This document shows positions 59,813 to 64,000 of a DNA stretch of 64,000 nucleotides, in pieces. Source of the stretch: JAXGXJ01 sp040772905. Its GTDB lineage: Bacteria > Actinomycetota > Thermoleophilia > RBG-16-64-13. The stretch's first letter is position 1; the number at the start of each line of letters is the position of its first letter. A program made the translations under genes and the position numbers. The notes below the pieces were generated by a model. The model worked only from the letters and a program-made list of their open reading frames with translations, had not been told where the DNA came from and made no database searches. The stretch is from NCBI GenBank assembly GCA_040772905.1, contig JAXGXJ010000007.1:186001-250000 (forward strand), read 5' to 3'.

Positions 59813-61254
59813 TGTCCGACCACGCCGAGTCCCTCCTGCGGCCGCGGCACTCGCTCCGGCGACGCATCGCCCTCATCTTCGGCGCCGCGGTGATCGTCAC
59901 AGCGCTCGCCCTAGCCCTCTCTGCGTATTTCATCACCAAGGCCGCCCAGGACGACGAAGCGTTGGACAAGGCTCTCACGCAGGCGGGATTCAACTTATTC
60001 CTGGCCGACTCAGTGCTTCCTGCCGATCCCCGCCCTACCGACTACGACCGGCTCCTGGAAGCTCTTCGTCTGCGCGGCGACTTCGCAACGCTCATACGAG
60101 CCGGGTCCGAAACGTATCTCTCAGGTCCTCAGGTGACCTCCGATCTCGTCACCCCTGAGTTGGCGGCAAAGGTCGCCGAAGGCCGCATCGGCTACCAGAC
60201 CATCGTGACAAGCAGCGGACCCGCCATCGCGGTGGGAGGGCAAGTACGGTCCGCAGACCTCAGTCTGTACTTCTTCTTCCCACAGGCGGAGCGTCTGGCC
60301 GACCTCGCCCTACTGCGCAACATCCTGCTGATTGCGGGCGTGATCCTCGCAGTCATCGGAGCCCTGGCTGGATACGGTCTGGCTCGACGTATCGTCGGCC
60401 CTCTGCAGCGTGCCACCAAAGCCGCAGCCCGCATGGCCGAAGGCGACCTCGATATCCGCCTGCCTGCGGGCCGCGACGAATCCGGGGTACTCTCAGCCTC
60501 GTTCAATCGCATGGCCGAGAACCTCCAGGCCAAGATGCTCGATCTGGAGGCAGGGCAGGCCCGCGAGCGGCGTTTCGTGGCTGATGTGGCCCATGAACTG
60601 CGCACACCGGTGTCCGCGCTGGTGGGAGAGGCGTCGCTCCTCAAGGCGCGCACCGCCGGCGAAGGATCCGGGTGCCCTCCCGAGGTGGACCGCCTCGCCC
60701 GGATGGTCGGCAACGACATCGGACGGCTGAGACAGCTGGTGGATGACCTCCTCGAGATCAGCCGCTTGGACGCGCAGTCCGCGGACATCTTCCTGGAGCC
60801 CGTACACGTGGAGGACCTCCTGGCCCGAGTCATCTCCGCCTACGGTTGGTCCGATTCAGTGCGCGTCGAGAGCGATGAGCGGCAGGGGCACGTGTTGAAC
60901 ACCGACAAGAGGCGCCTCGAACGCATCGTGGTGAACCTCGTTGAGAACGCACTGCGCCACGGCGCGGCCCCGGTGTCCATCCACCTCGGCGCGTACCCTC
61001 AGGGCCCGGGGGAGGACAACCTACTGGCTATCGCCGTCGACGATCGCGGCCCGGGCATCGCGCCTGAGCATCTCCCTCACATATTCGACCGCTTCTACAA
61101 GGCCGACCCCAGCCGCGCCTCCAGCCGAGGAAGCGGGCTGGGCCTTGCCATCGCTCGTCAGAACGCCCGTCTGTTGAGAGGAGACCTCACGGCGGCCAAC
61201 CTTTCCGGAGGAGGGGCCCGCTTCCTCCTCACACTCCCCGGCCTGTTGCTGTAA
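59812..61254 (+). CDS. HAMP-containing sensor histidine kinase (MtrB-like)
   Basis: A 480-residue kinase. The first membrane segment is at about 19-41, an extracytoplasmic sensor region follows (42-168), then a second membrane segment (169-190) and a HAMP domain (191-243). The phospho-accepting histidine is His261 in ADVAHELRTPVSALVGEAS. The N-box is VNLVENALRHG, the G1 box DRGPGIAPEHLPHIFDRFY and the G2 box GSGLGLAIARQNARL. It would phosphorylate the regulator with which its start overlaps. The signal is unknown; the lipoprotein downstream may modulate it. Confidence 0.94.
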   Translation: MSDHAESLLRPRHSLRRRIALIFGAAVIVTALALALSAYFITKAAQDDEALDKALTQAGFNLFLADSVLPADPRPTDYDRLLEALRLRGDFATLIRAGSETYLSGPQVTSDLVTPELAAKVAEGRIGYQTIVTSSGPAIAVGGQVRSADLSLYFFFPQAERLADLALLRNILLIAGVILAVIGALAGYGLARRIVGPLQRATKAAARMAEGDLDIRLPAGRDESGVLSASFNRMAENLQAKMLDLEAGQARERRFVADVAHELRTPVSALVGEASLLKARTAGEGSGCPPEVDRLARMVGNDIGRLRQLVDDLLEISRLDAQSADIFLEPVHVEDLLARVISAYGWSDSVRVESDERQGHVLNTDKRRLERIVVNLVENALRHGAAPVSIHLGAYPQGPGEDNLLAIAVDDRGPGIAPEHLPHIFDRFYKADPSRASSRGSGLGLAIARQNARLLRGDLTAANLSGGGARFLLTLPGLLL

Positions 61255-61266
61255 CACGATCGTTAC
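61251..61266. promoter_or_regulatory. GTNAC-N6-GTNAC direct repeat upstream of the GerMN lipoprotein gene
   Basis: GTAAC-ACGATC-GTTAC overlaps the kinase stop codon and lies 144 bases before the start at 61395. It matches the pattern at 52162-52177 and could be bound by the adjacent regulator. Confidence 0.45.
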
Positions 61267-61394
61267 TCGATCGCCGCAGGTCTGAGAAGGGCGGGGTCAA
61301 ACATGGAAGCGTGGCCCAATGGGAATGATGACCTGCAACCAGGGCACCAGCACAAACGGAAAGATCGGCATATCGCCATCGGGAGGGAGGAACG

Positions 61395-62354
61395 ATGCAC
61401 ATCAGGAGGAACATGCGAGGATCCCGCCTGTGGCTTCCCGCGTTGCTGGTCGTGTTGACCGTGGCGATCGCGGCCTTGGCGACCGGCTGCGGTGGCAACG
61501 GCGCAGTCGGCGACGGCGGGACGGTGAGCACTACCGGCGGAACACAGACCACCGTGACCGTACCGCCCGAAGACACCACCACTACCACCGTATCGCCCGA
61601 GCCTTCGAGCACCACCACTACGGCGAAGCCGGCGGAAGAGACCATGAGGTTGAAGGTCTACTTCTCCCGCAACGAGAAGATCTGCGCGCTCACCAGAGAA
61701 CTGCCCAAGACCGACGCGGTCGGCGCGGCTGCCATGAAGGCCCTCTTACAGGGTCCCACCGCTGAAGAGAAGGAATTCGGCGTGTTCAGCAACATCCCCG
61801 ACGGTACGACCTTCCTGGGGCTGGACATCAATAACGGTGTGGCCACCGTCGACCTCTCCCAGGAATACGCCTCCGGGGGCGGCAGCCTCTCCATGGCCAT
61901 GCGTCTGGCCGAGGTCGTGTTCACGCTCACTCAGTTCCCCACGGTCGAAGGAGTCAACTTCAAGCTCGACGGTCAGCCGGTGGAGGTCTTCGGTGGCGAG
62001 GGCATCATCCTCGATCATCCCGTCGACCGGACCGACTACGAGGAGCTGTCCCCTGCCATCTTGGTGGAATCGCCTACTCTGGGCGAGACTGTCAAGAGCC
62101 CCGTGCGCGTGACCGGCACGGCGAACGTGTTCGAGGCCACCTTCCAGCTGCAGATCACCGATTGGGACGGCCTCATCGTAGCCGACAAGGTGGTGACAGC
62201 CACTTCCGGCACCGGGACCCGAGGCACTTTCGACGTGACGGTGCCCTTCCAGGTGTCCCAGTCCGGTCTGGGCTCCATCATCGTCTTCGTCTACTCGGCC
62301 AAAGACGGCCAGCCAGAGAACATCATCGAGATCCCGGTAAGCGTCGTGAAGTGA
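61395..62354 (+). CDS. GerMN/Gmad2-domain lipoprotein (LpqB-like position)
   Basis: A 319-residue lipoprotein. The signal sequence ends in lipobox LATGC (about residues 29-33), followed by a Thr/Pro-rich linker (about 38-83). A GerMN domain (about 86-200) has VYFSRNEKICALTRELP, ALLQGPTAEEKEFG and VATVDLSQEYASGGGSL. A Gmad2 Ig-like domain (about 218-317) has SPTLGETVKSPVRVTGTANVFEATF. LpqB of the MtrAB system has lipobox, GerMN and beta-propeller; the propeller is missing here. Likely exported and anchored at the outer face, perhaps acting on the kinase. Confidence 0.9.
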   Translation: MHIRRNMRGSRLWLPALLVVLTVAIAALATGCGGNGAVGDGGTVSTTGGTQTTVTVPPEDTTTTTVSPEPSSTTTTAKPAEETMRLKVYFSRNEKICALTRELPKTDAVGAAAMKALLQGPTAEEKEFGVFSNIPDGTTFLGLDINNGVATVDLSQEYASGGGSLSMAMRLAEVVFTLTQFPTVEGVNFKLDGQPVEVFGGEGIILDHPVDRTDYEELSPAILVESPTLGETVKSPVRVTGTANVFEATFQLQITDWDGLIVADKVVTATSGTGTRGTFDVTVPFQVSQSGLGSIIVFVYSAKDGQPENIIEIPVSVVK

Positions 62355-62379
62355 CCCCCGTTCGGGGCCCATCGCCCCT

Positions 62380-62427
62380 GAGCCGCCCGTGAGCATGGCC
62401 CGCCCCGGCCGACCTCGCGGGCGGCTC
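62380..62427. terminator. Hairpin between the GerMN lipoprotein and LuxR genes
   Basis: Ten-base perfect stem (GAGCCGCCCG) with a 28-base GC-rich loop between convergent genes, 25 bases after the lipoprotein stop. A weak T-containing tail (GTTCGTTCC) follows. Confidence 0.55.
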
Positions 62428-62470
62428 GTTCGTTCCATGCCGGAGACGGCGCACAGGGCGATTCCTGCAG

Positions 62471-64000
62471 TCACCTGACCGGCCGACGCCGACGCGCCTT
62501 CTGATAGCTCTGGAACACCAGTATTGCCTGCACCCGGCTCGAGACTCCCAGCTTGCGGAAGACGTGGTTGGCGTGGGTCTTGACCGTCTTCTCGGTGATG
62601 AACATCTTGCCGGCGATGACCTTGTTTGGCATGCCCAGCGCGATGAGCTTGAGTACTTCCCGTTCTCTCTCGGTGAGCGATTCCATGCCTCTCACCTCCT
62701 CAGAGCTCAGGTGTTCGTTCTGAGCGAGAGGCAGGGCTGCTGTGGCAGCGCCGGCGGACTTAGGTGGGCCGAGAGGCACGTCGGTAGGATAGGTGCCCCC
62801 TTCCGCCAGCAGGTGGAAATGGGCCTGCAATCGACCGCTGAGTCGAGGCAGCACATACTCGCGGATGAACGTTCTGCCGGCGTCGAAACGATCGGCCAAG
62901 GCCAAGATGGGCACCGCGATGCGCGCCTCCTGTAGGAAGAAGTGGACCTGCTCGTGTTCTGTCGCCAATCTGAATGCCTCAGCGAGGGAGCGCGCCGCTT
63001 CGTGTTCGCGTCCGGAGCGCGCGTTCAGCCAGCCCAGATAGAAGAGGGCGGGCACAAGAGAACTATCGAGACCCCAGCGGCGACTCACCGCTACAGCTTC
63101 CTCCAGCGCAGCGCGGGCCTCAGACTCCTTACCGGAGGCGACCTGGTCGATGGCGATGGCGGCAGAGGCCCGCACCCGTTCGAAGAGCGACAGGTGGCTC
63201 TCGCCCGCGATGGCCAATGCCCGACGATGATGCTCGAGAGCCTTCCTGGCACCGCCCCGCCGACGACAGAAATCACCCAACATGTCTTCCACCCAGAAGA
63301 GTTCTTCGGCATCGCCGGCCCTCTCGGCCATCCTCTGCGCGGCACGGACGTCGCTCAGACCCTTGTGGTAGTCCCCCGAGGCGAAGGCGATGCCTGCCTG
63401 CGTGAGAAGCGCCGACGTCTCCAGGAAGCTGTACCCGCGCGTGCCTGCCAGGCGCAGGCACTTGTCCACGTGCTGCTGGGCCGCCTCATAGTCGCCGGTG
63501 ACGTACTCCAGAAGAGCGGCGCCGTTACGCGCCTGCGCCTCCGCGGGAGTGCTCCGTTCCGAGCACACAGCCAGAGACCTGTACACCCACTGCTTGCCCA
63601 CACGATAGTGCCCCAACGAGTAGAACAGCCGGGCGCGGAGCATGTGTACCCGCGGAGCGAGCTCGGGTCGCATGGCGGCGGGAGCGAGCAGCAGGGCCTT
63701 CTCGTAGTTCTCGACTGCCTCATCCCAGCGGCACAGACTGGCCAGCACACTTCCCTGCGCCACCAGTACCTCCGTCTTCTCAGCAGCCGAAGCGGCAAGG
63801 GAGCGGCAGCGGGTGAGAACGTCCAGGCTCTCTTCCCAACGACCGAGTGAGAACAAGCAGTACGCCGAGGAGAGCAGCACCGACAACAGGCCCTCTCTGT
63901 CGTTCGCGGAGGACAACAGACGGGCGGCGCGGCCGTACAGGTCGGCAGCGGCGGCGTACTCGGTACGCTGCTGGAGGGCCCTCCCCTTGGCCGACAACAA
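62471..64000 (-). CDS. LuxR-family transcriptional regulator with TPR region, N-terminus cut by window edge
   Basis: 509 residues are visible; the N-terminus lies beyond 64000. Most of the visible part consists of TPR-like helical repeats (for example GRAARLLSSANDREGLLSVLLSSAYCLFSLGRWEES; YEKALLLAPAAMR; ALEHHRRALAIAGESHLSLFERV). A C-terminal LuxR helix-turn-helix (about 64 residues) carries LTEREREVLKLIALGMPNKVIAGKMF and TEKTVKTHANHVFRKLGV. This resembles MalT/LAL-type regulators, where an ATPase domain often sits before the TPRs; whether it exists here cannot be seen. Confidence 0.9.
   Translation of the reverse strand: MLSAKGRALQQRTEYAAAADLYGRAARLLSSANDREGLLSVLLSSAYCLFSLGRWEESLDVLTRCRSLAASAAEKTEVLVAQGSVLASLCRWDEAVENYEKALLLAPAAMRPELAPRVHMLRARLFYSLGHYRVGKQWVYRSLAVCSERSTPAEAQARNGAALLEYVTGDYEAAQQHVDKCLRLAGTRGYSFLETSALLTQAGIAFASGDYHKGLSDVRAAQRMAERAGDAEELFWVEDMLGDFCRRRGGARKALEHHRRALAIAGESHLSLFERVRASAAIAIDQVASGKESEARAALEEAVAVSRRWGLDSSLVPALFYLGWLNARSGREHEAARSLAEAFRLATEHEQVHFFLQEARIAVPILALADRFDAGRTFIREYVLPRLSGRLQAHFHLLAEGGTYPTDVPLGPPKSAGAATAALPLAQNEHLSSEEVRGMESLTEREREVLKLIALGMPNKVIAGKMFITEKTVKTHANHVFRKLGVSSRVQAILVFQSYQKARRRRPVR

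Overview
The window is high-GC DNA from a bacterium that I infer to be a probably anaerobic member of the Actinomycetota (Coriobacteriia/Thermoleophilia-like). The grounds are a GTG-rich gene set, a class E sortase, a T-box in front of ileS, an mtrA-mtrB-lpqB-like locus, Thr/Ala/Pro-linker lipoproteins and a B12-dependent ribonucleotide reductase. The species cannot be fixed from the sequence alone. No phage, insertion sequence or CRISPR array is visible.

Layout. Positions 1-8631 (minus strand): a truncated DksA-type zinc finger protein, a thiolase, a TDT/SLAC1 transporter, the complete selenocysteine insertion set selA-selB-selC, a polyprenyl diphosphate synthase and a class E sortase. 8699-14636: GDP-mannose synthesis (manC), a CpsB-like PHP phosphatase, a membrane-anchored HEAT protein, an IMPase-family phosphatase and a metallophosphoesterase. 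14686-19868: an Asp23/Gls24-GNAT-NfeD-slipin operon, tRNA-Ala(CGC), YjbQ and a 4Fe-4S protein. 19900-23406 (minus): a GtrA/GT2/large membrane protein trio, probably lipid-linked sugar transfer. 23506-28692: mtaB, dtd, a PHP phosphatase, a lipid kinase and two TPR proteins.

28816-39554 is the most unusual region. A livGHFM-type ABC transporter lacking its own adjacent binding protein on the same strand faces four consecutive binding-protein lipoproteins on the plus strand. Each of the four has its own leader and its own hairpin terminator. The first two are almost identical in their mature part, yet their signal and linker sequences differ, which points to gene conversion. A G-run element is shared by all four leaders.

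39611-43330 is ileS with a T-box leader. 43428-54549 holds a CXXC mini-membrane protein with a NapH-like ferredoxin, a MoxR-DUF58-transglutaminase operon, a ferredoxin-NifS-NifU operon and two lipoproteins. 54609-58789 is nrdR-nrdJ, where nrdJ carries a LAGLIDADG intein immediately before the predicted thiyl-radical cysteine. 59045-62354 is a two-component system followed by a GerMN lipoprotein, resembling mtrA-mtrB-lpqB. Two GTNAC-N6-GTNAC direct repeats in the window, each ahead of a lipoprotein gene, could be targets of that regulator. The window ends inside a LuxR-family TPR regulator.

No in-frame UGA selenoprotein gene was recognised here, so the clients of SelABC presumably lie elsewhere in the genome.
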